Source: Chara braunii (lineage: Eukaryota > Streptophyta > Charophyceae > Charales > Characeae). Taken from it: DNA of 38,317 nucleotides. Of the stretch, positions 28,701 through 38,317 are shown one piece after another. How positions within the stretch are numbered: the first letter of the stretch is position 1; every line of letters begins with the position of its first letter. The notes beneath the pieces are model-generated. The model was not told where the DNA came from. It did no database searches and was given only the letters and a program-made list of their open reading frames with translations. The position numbers and the translations under genes are program-made. The stretch lies in assembly GCA_003427395.1 (NCBI GenBank), contig BFEA01001053.1:141183-179499 (forward strand), given 5' to 3'.

Positions 28701-29885
28701 CGCTGTTCCACGCGCGTCTCGTATGCAGGGCCGATGAGCCATAGCTGAAGTGGCCGCCGGAGGAGGCAGTCCGCCATAGCGGACCTCGAGGTGGAAGAAG
28801 ACGCCGTGCACCTGCAACAAGAAGACACGACGAAGAAGAAGACTAAGAGAGAGGTGAGAGATACAAGATTGGGTTCTTACCTGTTGTGCTGAAGAAAGAA
28901 AGTGAAGGAAGGGGAAGTAGACGGCGAGGGTGACGAAGGTGGAGGTGCCGACAGCCATAGCCGAGGTGAGGCGTTGACCGGGCGTTGACCAGACCGTTGA
29001 CAAGAGGGTTGACCAAGGGTTGACCAGAGGGTTGACTAGGCGTTGACCAAGGTGGTTGACCAAGCGCTGGCTGGGGGTTGCCTGCGTTGACTCAGCGTTG
29101 ACCAAGGCGTTGACCGGAGCTTCTGACCAAGATTTTGACCAAGCTGGAGTTGGTGATATCTCGTTGACCCTTCAGCCTATCCCCTTACCCTGTGGATGTG
29201 CACTACCCCGCGGTACTTGCTGAGTCTGTCTGTCTCTCCTTTCTGCATTGAGTCTCTTCTGTCCTAGGTGCTAGGACTCTGTGGATGAAGGATCGGGCCT
29301 TGCTGCCAAACCTACACGGGCTTAGTAGGACCAGAGCTTTACTTTGGGATCTGGAGACCTGGGCATGAGCGGCGAGCGCTCGTTAAACAACTCGTCTAGC
29401 CCAATGACCGGTACTGACCGGCAGGTCTACTGAGTTCAGTGTGAAGGGTCCGAACTCCGGGCTGTAGGCTGAAACGGGGGCCGTCTTTAAGTGTTGAGGC
29501 CTGGTTGAACCACTCCCCTACCGGACCTACTACAACTGATGATCTGTGTCTGACGACTCGACTGTCCCGAGGGATACGAACCCCTCCAAGGACCGGTACA
29601 GACCGGCGGGCTGCTCGGTGTGGCACAGTAGGCTGGAATGGCTGAGTTGTGGGCTGAAATCACTAGAGGAGCCAAGCTGATCACGTCGTCCTGTCTGCGA
29701 CGTTAAAGAATTCTTGCGGAGTTTGGGGGATCTCCTTAAATGCCTCCTGATCAGCTTTGGGTTCAGTAGTGANAGCCTTAGAGTAGTNGTGAGTAGTGGA
29801 TCTTAGAGAGTTAGNCAGTANGTCAGTGTGTCCGGGTAGGTCTAAGTGGTGAGGAGTGGGACGTTGTCGTGCACCTGACGCCACA
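28701..29885 (+). other. untranslated leader of element 2
   Basis: About 1.2 kb without a convincing plus-strand frame. It contains a TTGACC array (28974-29169) and two imperfect copies of an ACCGGTACWGACCGGC-containing stretch about 185 bases apart (near 29408 and 29591). Confidence 0.6.
28974..29169 (+). promoter_or_regulatory. array of W-box-like TTGAC[C/T] motifs
   Basis: Ten TTGACC (28974, 28985, 29009, 29020, 29043, 29056, 29098, 29110, 29135, 29164), two TTGACT (29032, 29087) and one TTGACA (28997) fall within 196 bases, mostly 11-13 bases apart and all on the plus strand. TTGAC[C/T] is the W-box core bound by WRKY factors of green plants. The array looks like a degenerate minisatellite GTTGACCARGG. 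Regulation by WRKY proteins is inference. Confidence 0.5.
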
Positions 29886-32015
29886 ATGGACGACTATCCG
29901 ATGTATGGGTTGCTGGTTGGGTTCTCTCTCTGGGGGACCCTCTGGCATCTCCTCTTTCCTCTGGGTTTCTGGCCCACTTTCACGTGTAGAGTAGGGCCCA
30001 CTCGTGGTGGTACTTCCACCAACCCTTACACGAAGGAGGAGGAGGAGAAGATGNCCGCCNTTCTGCAGGAGAGGAAGGAGAAGAAANAGGCCAAGAAGAA
30101 AGCCTTGAAGGAGGAGCAGGCGACCAAATTGAAGAAGATAGAAGAAGAGATGGCTAGAGAGAAGGAGAGGATACAGAAAGAGGAGGAAGCAAAGTTGAAG
30201 GAGGTGGAAGAAGAAGAGGAGGAAGATGATCAGCCACTGGAGAGGAGAAGAGAACAGCGAGGGTAGTTCAGTGGCAGCAAAGATGATGAGATGGAGAAGC
30301 GGATCTCAGAGTGGGTCGCCAACTTGTCCCTGGGAGAAGAAGAAGAGGTAGCCATGTATATCCCCAAGGACGAGCAGGAAGCCGCTATGAAGGAGTGGGA
30401 AGCAGAAAGGGATGTTGTGAGGCGGCAGGCAATGGAGGATGAAACGAGGATGGAGTGGAAGCTGAGAGTGATGAGGGAAAAGAAGAAGAAAGTGGACTCG
30501 GCGATTGACGCGGTCAAAGACCTAGGGGAGATGCAGCAACTAACCCTGAGGTTGACCCCTCAGGTAGACCTTGAGAAAAAGGTAGAACTCATTGCCCAAA
30601 CTGTGGAGCGCTTAGCCCGGATACAAGAACAACAGTACGATTTTCGTCAAAGTCAGGATATGGCTGTGCGCTCCATACAAATGGGGTTTCGGGACTTTGC
30701 TCGCGAATTGGTAGGCGCGATAGGATCCGAGGTGAATCATCGCCTCGAGAAGACTGAACAATTTTGCGCTGGCGCCATTGAGGGCGTCAAGGCGGCAGCT
30801 CCCAAGGAGGAGGAACCACGCCCGCCGCGTAGAGAGCCAGTCAAGGTCAAATTCCCTGATTCCTACAGTGGGAAGAGCGAAGAGAACTTTGATAACTGGG
30901 AGGCCAACGTTAAGACCTACGTGCATTTGCAACAGGCCTCCCCGGATCAGCAAGTTCTAATTGCGATCCACGCACTTAGAGATGAGGCCACCCGTTTCGC
31001 AAGATCCCTTGTTCGCGCTGCCAACTGCAGTGACGATCCCGTTGCCTATTCGGCGTTTACTTCCCTCACTGAGTTCATGAGATTGCTGCGCGAGCGATTT
31101 GCAGATGTCGCTCAAAGTGTCAAGGCCTCAGATAGGTTCCAAACAATCCACGCTCGTAAGTGGAAGAGTGCCAGGGCACTCAAGAGCACGATGGATGAAT
31201 TAATCGTTGTTTCTGACCATGGGGTCACAGACACCCAACTGGTCGGCCTCTTCTATCGGGCTATCCCCGAAGCCTTGCGAGGGCACTTCTTCGCGAAGAG
31301 CGAAGATCCGGCCACTACTTATGATTCTCTTAGTCGTGAGGTGGTGGCCTTTGAAGCCAAGTCAGCATTTGTGTCTACCTTCTGGCACAAAGACTTGGAC
31401 AAGGGGAAGCAATGGAAGGGCCGCACTATCTCTGGGCAAGTGAAGACTAAGGATAGCCTTGTCCNCAAAGACTTGGACAAGGGGAAGCAATGGAAGGGCC
31501 GCACTATCTCTGGGCAAGTGAAGACTAAGGATAGCCTTGTCCTAACTCTAGATGAGGGTAGTGTGGATGAGATCCCCTACGATCAGATTGAGTGGGGGTT
31601 AGAGGAGGATGACAGCGGTGTGGGCCAGGGGAGGACTTACGCTGCTGTCGCGGCTGGAGGGAGGCCGCAAGGAGGACGAGGCCAGGGCCAAGGGGGCCGG
31701 GCCTCAGGGAGCCGGTTCCAGGGCGATCAGGGGGTTGGCGGTAGAGGGGGAAACCGCCAAGCGGGAGGCAGGGGTCAAGGTCCCCCGCAAAACCGTCCTA
31801 GGAATAGGTCTCCCTATAGAGTAGGAGGATGGCACCCAGGGCTGCCGCAGGGCAGGCCTTGGGAATCTTTGGGTCTGGACCAGACTTTATGGCAACAACG
31901 ATTGGACCGGGGCCAGTGCATTTTCTGCGGTGACCCGGGCCACATCATCAAATACTGTCCTAAGTATCGAGCGACCCGCACGGCTGCCCAAGGGCCAAAA
32001 GGCAGCCGTCGGTAG
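29886..32015 (+). CDS. Gag of element 2, one internal stop
   Basis: ATG 29886 opens a frame of 709 residues ending TAG 32013-32015, broken once by TAG at 30264-30266 (residue 127). Order: a hydrophobic stretch at residues 7-32, a highly charged Glu/Lys coiled coil at about 50-125 and again at 145-210, a Gag capsid-like domain at about 320-500 (FPDSYSGKSEENFDNWEANV, then FMRLLRERFADV, then FYRAIPEALRGHF), a Gly/Arg/Gln-rich basic linker, and CIFCGDPGHIIKYC, a perfect CX2CX4HX4C zinc knuckle (31917-31958). Residues encoded at 31388-31543 are an exact 26-residue duplication with an N at the joint, probably an assembly artefact. Gag forms the particle that packages element RNA. Confidence 0.85.
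31388..31543 (+). repeat. 78-bp exact tandem duplication with N at the joint
   Basis: Bases 31388-31464 are repeated at 31466-31542, separated by N at 31465. The exactness and the N suggest a gap-closing error rather than biology, though the duplication is in frame. Confidence 0.75.
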
Positions 32016-33703
32016 GGGTAGTAACTGCCCCTACCACTAGGCCATGTGGGGAACATAGCGCTAGCCGGCAGGACACTCCCACACCACATGTGCCTATGGC
32101 AGAGGTTGCAGGATGGTGTCTAGATAGCTGCCCAGAGACTGCTTGTGTTAGAGTCTCTCTAGACACCTCCCTCACAGGCGTGGCCAAAGAGTTGAAGGAG
32201 AGGAGGCCCGCCTAGTCCAAGATGAAGAAGGAGAATAAAGGGCAGCTGATTTTATTAGATGCAGAGATTTTTAGAAGTAGAGTAGGGGCCCTAGTAGACT
32301 CAGGGGCCACCCGCAGCTATATTAGTAAGAAAGCGCTGCAAAAGTTGAGGCTGGGACTTAAAGTCCAGAAACTGACAGACCCCATAGTTAGTATCCTCGC
32401 GGACAATCGTACTATGGTTGTAGAGGATTACGTAGAGGGAGTCCAGGCGTATTTCCGCCTAGAGAAAGAAGGGAAGGTGGAGAAGGTCCTCCACTCCCTG
32501 ACTCTCCTCATAGAGGACAGCCTCCCATTTGATATTGTGTTGGGAATGGATTGGGGAGAGGCAGCTGGGGCCACGCTCCATTTGAAGGAGCACGAGTGTA
32601 GGCTCCCTAGTACTGCAGGCGAGGCTAAGACTGCCCGCCTGTTCCATGTGTCAAGAGTAGAGAATTCATTGGCACATTGCTGCCTCAGTGCTCCTGGGTT
32701 CGCCAGATTAGTGAAGAAGGAGCACTTAGAGGAACTGGTCTTTGTTGCCTATGTTAGGCCAGTCACTAAGCCTAAGGAAGAGAAACCCGTAGACCCTGCT
32801 ATTGCCAAATTGCTGGAAGAGTTTAAGGATTTGACTGAGCCGCCGACAGGCACGGTGCCGCGGCCCATCCAGCACCGTATTGAGATAGAGCTTGGCAGTA
32901 GAACTCCTAAGGGTGCTGTGTACAGGATGTCCCCGCGGGAGTTAGAGGAGCTGCGGAAGCAGTTGGATGAGCTCCTTGAAAAGGGTTGGATTAGGCCCAG
33001 TTCGTCTCCTTTTGGAGCCCCTGTTCTCTTTGTCCCTAAGAAAGAGGGAAAGATGAGGATGTGTATAGACTATAGGGGTCTGAATGCCATTACAGTGAAG
33101 AATGCTGAGCCACTGCCTAGGATAGACGATCTCTTAGATCGAGTGCAGGGGGCGAAGTATCTCTCCAAGATAGATTTGAAGTCCGGATATCATCAGATAG
33201 AGGTGCATCCTGATGATCAGTACAAGACAGCCTTCCGGACTAGATATGGGCACTACGAGTTCATAGTGATGCCCTTTGGACTAACCAATGCGCCAGCTAC
33301 GTTCCAGCGCTGTATGGACGATTTGTTTAGGCCGAGGTTAGACAAATTTGTTGTAGTTTATCTAGATGACATTCTAGTGTTTAGCAGGACCCTCGAAGAG
33401 CATCAGGGTCATCTCAGGCAGGTCTTGGAGAAGCTGAGGGAAGCTAACTTCAAGATCAATGCAAAGAAGTGCGATTGGGCAAAGACCCAAGTTCTGTACC
33501 TAGGCCACGTCTTAGACGGAGACGGCGTTAAATCAGAGGATAGCAAGATCGCAGCGATTAGAGATTGGCCCACACCACGTATGCTGACAGAGTTGCGCTC
33601 GTTACTGGGCCTAGCTAATTACTATAGGAAGTTCATGAGGAACTTCTCCACCATCATTGCGCCCCTTCGCAGACTGTTGAGAAAGGAGAACCTTTGGAAG
33701 TAG
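32016..33703 (+). CDS. Pol of element 2, first part: protease and reverse transcriptase
   Basis: The pol frame is -1 relative to gag. It is open across the gag stop and meets TAG at 32213-32215; the uninterrupted part starts at ATG 32222. Residue numbers are from that ATG. Protease: LVDSGATRSYIS with catalytic D-S-G near residue 26 and LPFDIVLGMDW near 105. RT: EKGWIRPSSSPFGAPV, FVPKK, MCIDYRGLN, PRIDDLLDR, MPFGLTNAPATFQ and the intact catalytic box YLDD (Asp codons 33365-33370), then YLGHVLDGDGV and LGLANYYRKF. TAG at 33701-33703 interrupts what should be a Trp-like codon before RNase H. The layout is that of Ty3/gypsy Pol. The gag-pol arrangement suggests -1 frameshifting, but no clear slippery heptamer is visible. 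Confidence 0.88.
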
Positions 33704-35685
33704 GACAAGGACTGTACGTCTGCCATGAAGAAATTGAAGCAGGCCTTGATAGAGTATCCAGTCCTTAAAGTCGCCGACCCGTCCTTGCCCTTTGTCGTCA
33801 CGACTGATGCGAGTCAATACGGCATAGGCGCAGTGTTGCAGCAAGACGATGGCAATGGGTATAGACCGTAGAGTTCATGTCCGCCAGGATGCCTTCAGAG
33901 AAGGTCGCGACATCGACCTATGAGAGGGAACTCTACGCTCTCAGGCAAGCCTTAGACCACTGGAAGCACTACTTGCTTGGGAGGCACTTCAAAGTCTATT
34001 CTGACCATGAAACGTTACGATGGTTAAAGACGCAGGCCAAGATGACACCTAAGCTTACTAGGTGGGCCGCGAAGATAGATCAGTACGACTTCGAGCTCAA
34101 GCCTGTTAAAGGGAAGTACAACGTAGTCGCGGATGCTCTGAGTAGGAGGGCGGATTACTTTGGGGCAATAGTACACTATCTTGATATAGGGAAGGACCTG
34201 CAACAGAAGGTTAGAGAGGCCTATGCGAAGGACCCTATCTATAGTGAGCTCCTTAAGAAGGTCAAGGAGGCCCCAGAGACTGAGCCAAACTACCGCACTA
34301 CTGAAGGGCTACTCTTTGAGAAGACTAATGTATTTGACCGCATGTGCATTCCCAATAGCGAAGAGATTCGTAGTCTGATTTTGGGCGAATGCCATGACAC
34401 AGAGGGTCATTTTGGTTGGCAAAAGACCTTAGCCAATCTGATGCGCGCGTATACCTGGCCAGGGATGAAGAATGACTGCGTAGAGTATGTTCGCAGTTGT
34501 AAGGTCTGCCAACGTAACAAGAGTTCTACGCGCGCCCCGTTAGGTCTTCTCAGACCCTTACCCATTCCGGACCAACCGGGAGACTCAGTGTCCATCGACT
34601 TCATGGACACCCAGGTCAAGAGCACGCATGGCAAGAGCCAAGTCATGGTCATAGTTGACCGATTTAGTAAGTACACAGTCTTTGTTCCTTTGCCGTTAGA
34701 GGCACGTACTGATTTGGTCATTCAGAGGTTTTTTGGCTGTTGGGTTAGTGAGAATGGAATCCCGCTGTCTATAGTTAGCGATAGAGATAGTCACTTTACC
34801 AGCCAGAACCGGCAAGAACTCATGGGAGTGTATGGATCTAAGTTGTTGATGTCATCTGGCCGTCATCCAGAGACTAACCGTCAAACAAAGCAAATGAACA
34901 AGATCCTACAGCAAGTTCTGCGCATGTACATTAGGCCAGATCAGATTAACTGGGATGAGATGTTACCTAAGGTAGCTAGTGCATATAATAACAGCGTGCA
35001 TCTGTCCACCGGCCGCACTCCCAACGAACTGCACAAGTCCTTTAGGCCCCGTAGACCGTTTGAAGGGCTTAGCCGGGATCAGATTCACAGATTGCCACCC
35101 GAAACCAGGGAGTTCGCTGTGCAACACGAGAAAGAACTAGTTACTGTAGTAGAGAACCTCAGAAAGGCCCAGCACAGGATGATAGAGCAAGCCAATAAGC
35201 ATCGTCGCCCCTCACAGTTTCAAGTAGGTGACTTAGTCTGGGTCAGTTCTAAAGAGTTTGCACCTGAGGAGAACATCTCGCAGAAGTTACTGCCCACCTA
35301 TAGAGGACTGTGGCCAGTCTTAGAAGTCAAGGGCGGCGAAGATGGACCGTCCTATACCATAGAACTCCCAGCACACCTCCACACGTATCCAGTTTTCCAC
35401 GCATCAAAGTTGTTACCGTGTCAAACAAGTGATCAGTTTCCATCCCGTAGGTCCATGATCCCACCGGATATGGATGGAAGATACNACATTGATGGAATAG
35501 TGGCTGAANATGTATTCAGGACTGGAGGTAGGGGTCGTCCACAGAAACANTACAAGGTTCACTTTAGTTATCANGAACNGGAAGACGACCGCTGGTTTAC
35601 AAGGTCTGAACTTCTAGAGACAGCTCCCGATATAGTCCGAGCCTACGAGAGACAGCAGAGGGGTAAAGGTCCTGCCTTGGACTGA
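33704..35685 (+). CDS. Pol of element 2, second part: RNase H, integrase, chromodomain-like tail
   Basis: RNase H starts in the RT frame (VVTTDASQYGIGAVLQQ). It meets TAG at 33869-33871, which one missing base just before it would explain, and continues in the frame of ATG 33877 (YERELYALRQALDHW, YSDHETLRWL, ADALSRRADY). Integrase: HDTEGHFGW...CKVCQRNK zinc module (about 34390-34520) and catalytic core with Asp at 34597 and 34780. At the third position, 35 residues on, AAG (34888-34890) encodes Lys instead of the essential Glu. GPSYTIELPAHLHTYPVFHA and a chromodomain-like tail (DGIVAE, YKVHFSY, DDRWFTRSELLETAPDIV) end at 35685; five N bases fall in this tail. Confidence 0.85.
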
Positions 35686-35723
35686 AATTTTCTCAGAGGA
35701 CCTCAAATTTAGGCCGGCGGGAG
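35686..35723 (+). other. 3' untranslated spacer and purine tract of element 2
   Basis: Only 38 bases separate the pol stop from the LTR. The last eight, GGCGGGAG, are purine-rich and abut TGAAACGG, serving as the likely plus-strand primer. Confidence 0.55.
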
Positions 35724-36639
35724 TGAAACGGTATTCACCAGTTCGCAGTAGCGAATGCAGATCCCAGGGTTCGATCCCTAGTTCCCCATCTTACCTGTGT
35801 ACAGTAGTGATGTCAAACCGTAGATTTGAACCTGTGACCTGTCGGAACGCCAGTGGTAGGTAGATTGTCGTAGGTCACAGCTTAGAAGGGAATCGAACTG
35901 TAGACTTGTAGGGTAGGAGTCTAGACAGTTCCGAAGTCGTAGTTGTAGGTTGTCTGAAAGGTCAAGGTCGTAGCTGCTACTTACCTGAAGGGGCAAAGTC
36001 GTAGCTGCTACAACACTGAAAGGCCAAGTCGGAGGTTTCTAGAAGTGGCCTTTCGGAGTGAGCCTCCGTTGAACAGAGGCAAGTGGTCAAGTGGTGGTAA
36101 GCCACCCTGCTGAGTCAACAGTCCCAGTTAGGCAGTCCGGTCCTGTCCAGCAAGTACCGTCTGGGACTGTGTGCACCAAGGGCCAAGGGACACAGGGCAG
36201 ACCAACGCAGCGTAGAAGTATAAATCAAGAGGCTGTGCCCAGCCATTCATTCATTCCTGCGGATGCCATGCGGAAGCGCTGCCTCAGCAGCTTGTGCGAG
36301 GGGGTCTGCAGTGTGCCCGAAGACGAAGTGGGCAGAGAAGCGTAGTGTAGCGATAGGGTAATGGCAGCTAGCGCTGCCATAGCTGTAGCATAGTGTGTGT
36401 GTGGTGTGTTGCGTATGGATAGTGAGTGCTGCGTGTGGGACATCCAGGGTGATCCAGAGTGCGAACAGTGAGTTGTGTGGGCGCGCAGTCGCCATAGCCA
36501 GTTGGAAGAGAACTCTTATCTGGGCACGATATCTTTGAGAACTGTGTGGGCGCATGTCGCCAGTTTTCTGTATCGCTGTTTGCATGCATGATGATGTTTG
36601 CATGCATGATGAAGTGTGAATAAGCCGAGTCTGATTGCC
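35724..36639 (+). repeat. 3' LTR of element 2
   Basis: Nearly identical to 27783-28680 and free of N. It has an extra 18 bases near 36590-36607, a duplication of TGATGTTTGCATGCA. Its TATAAAT is at 36219-36225. The end reads GATTGCC where the 5' copy has GATTGCA. Confidence 0.9.
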
Positions 36640-37567
36640 ATGGGCCCCCAGTTATGCCATTTCTGCACGGTGGGCGCCAGACAGTTGCCACGCGCCAGTT
36701 GGTTACAGGAGCCCTGCTCGTGAGAATCAGAATCTCTCAGGAAGCATCCAGGTTCCTGGAGGCTTGTATGTGGAAGCAGGCCTTCGGCCTATCAGATGGC
36801 AGGGAACACGTCACAGGCTACGTCGGGTGGTTGGGGGCATATCAAAGCTGCGATCCCAAGCACCTGTTTGCATGGGCCTGGGCGCAGACACTTTGCCCAA
36901 CGTGAAGCTACTGGGCCCCAGCCCAGGAGGCCCAGCAGGGGCCAAAGCAGGGCGCACTTTCCATTGAAGGAAAGTGCTCGCCCTTGCCCAGGGATATTCT
37001 AGCCTAGGCAGGCAACGTGGCCATGCTGCTGCATTGTCTTGCGCTCTGCTGCGCTAGCAGGCAGGCCGGATGCGCGCACAGGCGCTAAGAGGTGAGAGGG
37101 CGCTGCGGTGGCAGCAGGCAAACGGCGGCCATAGCCGGGCTGCTGGGCGCATTTTGGGTGACGGACGATGGTGGTCTTCAGGTAGGAGGCGCATGTGTGG
37201 GAAGACAGGGAGTGATGAGGGGAGGAGAGAGAGACATACCTGGTGTATGCTGGCAGTCTGCATTCGCGACGACGTCACATACCTTGGTCTTCAGCTTCAA
37301 AGTGAATCCTGTTGCATGAACGTAGTGTAGGCTAGATAGGCTGAGTAGTGTGGGCTGGGCGCTGAGTGCCGATCTGGATGAGAGACCTTGGATACTGTGT
37401 TGATGTGGCCAGAAAGCATCGACATTGACATTTGGGTTCATCGTATCGCTCTTATTTGGATTGTATCTTGGTGCATTTTTCTCTCTGCATGGTACATGAC
37501 TATATTGACTACAGCGTGATTTTGCAATTTGGATTTCTGTCTACCGCTCTCGCTCATATTCCTTGCA
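36640..37567 (+). repeat. 3' LTR of element 1, remainder
   Basis: From 36795 it aligns with the 5' LTR at 20545-21320, ending CCTTGCA at 37567. The first 155 bases have no partner in the window because the 5' copy is truncated. The bases beyond 37567 (CTTCT...) differ completely from those after 21320, as expected for an LTR end. Confidence 0.8.
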
Positions 37568-37707
37568 CTTCTCTATGGGCAGACAATGACAGGGAGGATC
37601 GGTCCAAAGCAAGGGTGTTCAGCTGCTGCAGGGTTTGGTCTGCAACAGCTTGTCCTGGTGGTGATAAACTATCAGCAAATCACTCTGCACATGGTTCATA
37701 TAGAAAT

Positions 37708-38238
37708 CTATTTTCCTCCTCGGGCTGCTGCATCTTTCATTCGTCTGGCAAGGAAGAGGGAGATCCGTCTGCGGTTGCCGTAGGTGTATGACCAACACCA
37801 AATGTGGGACATACTAGGAGACGATGTGGAGGATGATGGCACCGGGGATAGTCCTCGCAGTAAAGACATACTTTCTATGACAGCTTCCAGGAAACACTGA
37901 TGACATATGGCATGTTGCTGACATGTCATCAGTATGGAAGGCTAATGGGCACAGTTATTTAAGCATGGCAGACCAAGGCCACAACGGCATGCTGGGCAGG
38001 TGATCAGGGGGGGGGGGGGATGAGCACAAGACAGGGGATCACAGTTTTCGTGGGAGAGGCCAGCAGCAGCCATCCCTTCATAGTGTTCAGAGCAGAGGCT
38101 ATGCGGTGTGCATGCCAACCGAACGGTACCTGTGTGACGGCACAAAGGGAGGGCACAGACACCATCCTCTGGAGAGGTCCCTTCACTGTTTGTGGTAGAA
38201 TCAGCCGGATTTATCTCCACTGGGTGCAGTGCTTGCAA
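37708..38238 (-). CDS. Cys/His-rich, RING-like reading frame, one stop
   Basis: The minus frame from about 38238 runs to TAG at 37942-37944 and continues in the same frame to 37708. It encodes C-x4-C, then CTPHSLCSEH (C-x2-H-x2-C-x2-H), CPACRC, and after the stop CQQHAICHQC (C-x2-H-x2-C-x2-C). Ordered pairs of this kind are typical of RING or related zinc-binding cross-brace domains, which often act in ubiquitin ligases. The domain is not canonical, the start is unknown and the stop would have to be a mutation or lie in an intron. It flanks element 1 and could be part of a host gene or another repeat. The function is a guess from spacing alone. Confidence 0.3.
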
Positions 38239-38278
38239 GTGCTCATCAACATACTGTTCCTGATGGACGAGCCAGACT

Positions 38279-38279
<1 letters not shown>

Positions 38280-38317
<38 letters not shown>
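38280..38317. repeat. (GT)n microsatellite at window end
   Basis: About 19 GT units run to the last base of the window, so the true length is unknown. Confidence 0.9.

Larger units (their letters stand above)
27783..36639 (+). mobile_element. element 2: young Ty3/gypsy LTR retrotransposon inserted in element 1
   Basis: An 8.9-kb element with 5' LTR (27783-28680), primer site (28682), long leader, gag (29886-32015), pol (32016-35685), purine-rich tract (GGCGGGAG) and 3' LTR (35724-36639). The LTRs differ by only about six substitutions that I can see outside N positions, plus one 18-base duplication, so insertion was recent relative to element 1. Flanking CATCG (27778-27782) and CATGG (36639-36643, overlapping the LTR end by a base) are an imperfect target duplication. 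Three TAG codons, one frameshift and an integrase active-site change make this copy non-autonomous as sequenced. Confidence 0.9.
20545..37567 (+). mobile_element. element 1: old Ty3/gypsy LTR retrotransposon, split by element 2
   Basis: Parts in order: a left-truncated 5' LTR (20545-21320), initiator tRNA-Met-type primer site (21325), gag (22486-24102), protease, RT, RNase H, integrase and chromodomain-like end (24243-27625), purine tract (27649-27666) and 3' LTR. The 3' LTR is interrupted after 116 bases by element 2 (27783-36639) and resumes at 36640-37567. Both LTR copies end in CCTTGCA. By eye the LTRs agree at roughly four of five bases, and the coding part is full of stops and frameshifts, so this element is old and cannot move by itself. 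Confidence 0.85.

Noticed and set aside
28306-28828. Minus-strand frames of 112-133 codons, with counterparts at 36247-36691
   Set aside because: They are antisense frames within the two LTRs of element 2 and its leader; similarity is explained by LTR identity.
28575-29105. 176-codon minus-strand frame with repeated VNPWST-like words
   Set aside because: It is the antisense reading of the TTGACC array and leader.
31980-32015. Slippery heptamer for -1 frameshifting between gag and pol of element 2
   Set aside because: The -1 pol frame is open across the gag stop, but no X-XXY-YYZ heptamer in the correct phase could be found in the last codons.

Overview
The window looks like nuclear DNA of a green plant or streptophyte alga, and the style of the Gag and Pol proteins suggests a charophyte such as Chara. 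That assignment is inference, since no rRNA or host marker gene is present to prove it. Support comes from Ty3/gypsy elements with chromodomain-like Pol ends, plant-type primer binding sites (initiator tRNA-Met-like and tRNA-Asp), long A/T tracts, abundant simple repeats and spliced-looking coding fragments. I see no complete host gene. Almost everything recognisable is mobile or repetitive DNA.

Left part (1-11.5 kb): two copies of a hairpin-rich 1.6-kb dispersed repeat (about 313-1933 and 9050-10674) flank a mosaic. The mosaic contains a 42-bp coding-phase tandem repeat; a decayed minus-strand retrotransposon with a tRNA-Asp-type primer binding site (5802-5821) and a Gag with CCHC zinc knuckle (3719-4436), whose leader seems to be interrupted by a 1.1-kb palindrome-rich insertion (4483-5577); and an isolated exon resembling the second-largest subunit of RNA polymerase (6530-6825, minus). 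A 54-bp tandem repeat and a hairpin cluster precede repeat copy B. A second decayed minus-strand gag fragment abuts copy B.

Middle (11.5-20.5 kb): non-coding DNA with AT-rich tracts, minisatellites of 53 bp and 17 bp, a satellite-like array of about 173-bp units (14.4-16.7 kb), a long (AAAT)n microsatellite and a poly-T tract.

Right part (20.5-37.6 kb): two nested Ty3/gypsy LTR retrotransposons on the plus strand. Element 1 (LTR 20545-21320, primer site 21325, gag, pol to 27625) is old and riddled with stops, frameshifts and lost catalytic residues. Element 2 (27783-36639, with nearly identical LTRs of about 0.9 kb) lies inside the 3' LTR of element 1, whose remainder continues at 36640-37567. 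Element 2 has the full gag-protease-RT-RNase H-integrase-chromodomain order, but carries three in-frame TAG codons, a frameshift and a Glu-to-Lys change in the integrase triad. Its leader holds a dense array of TTGAC[C/T] (W-box-like) motifs. The last 750 bases contain a weak Cys/His-rich, RING-like reading frame on the minus strand and end in a (GT)n tract.
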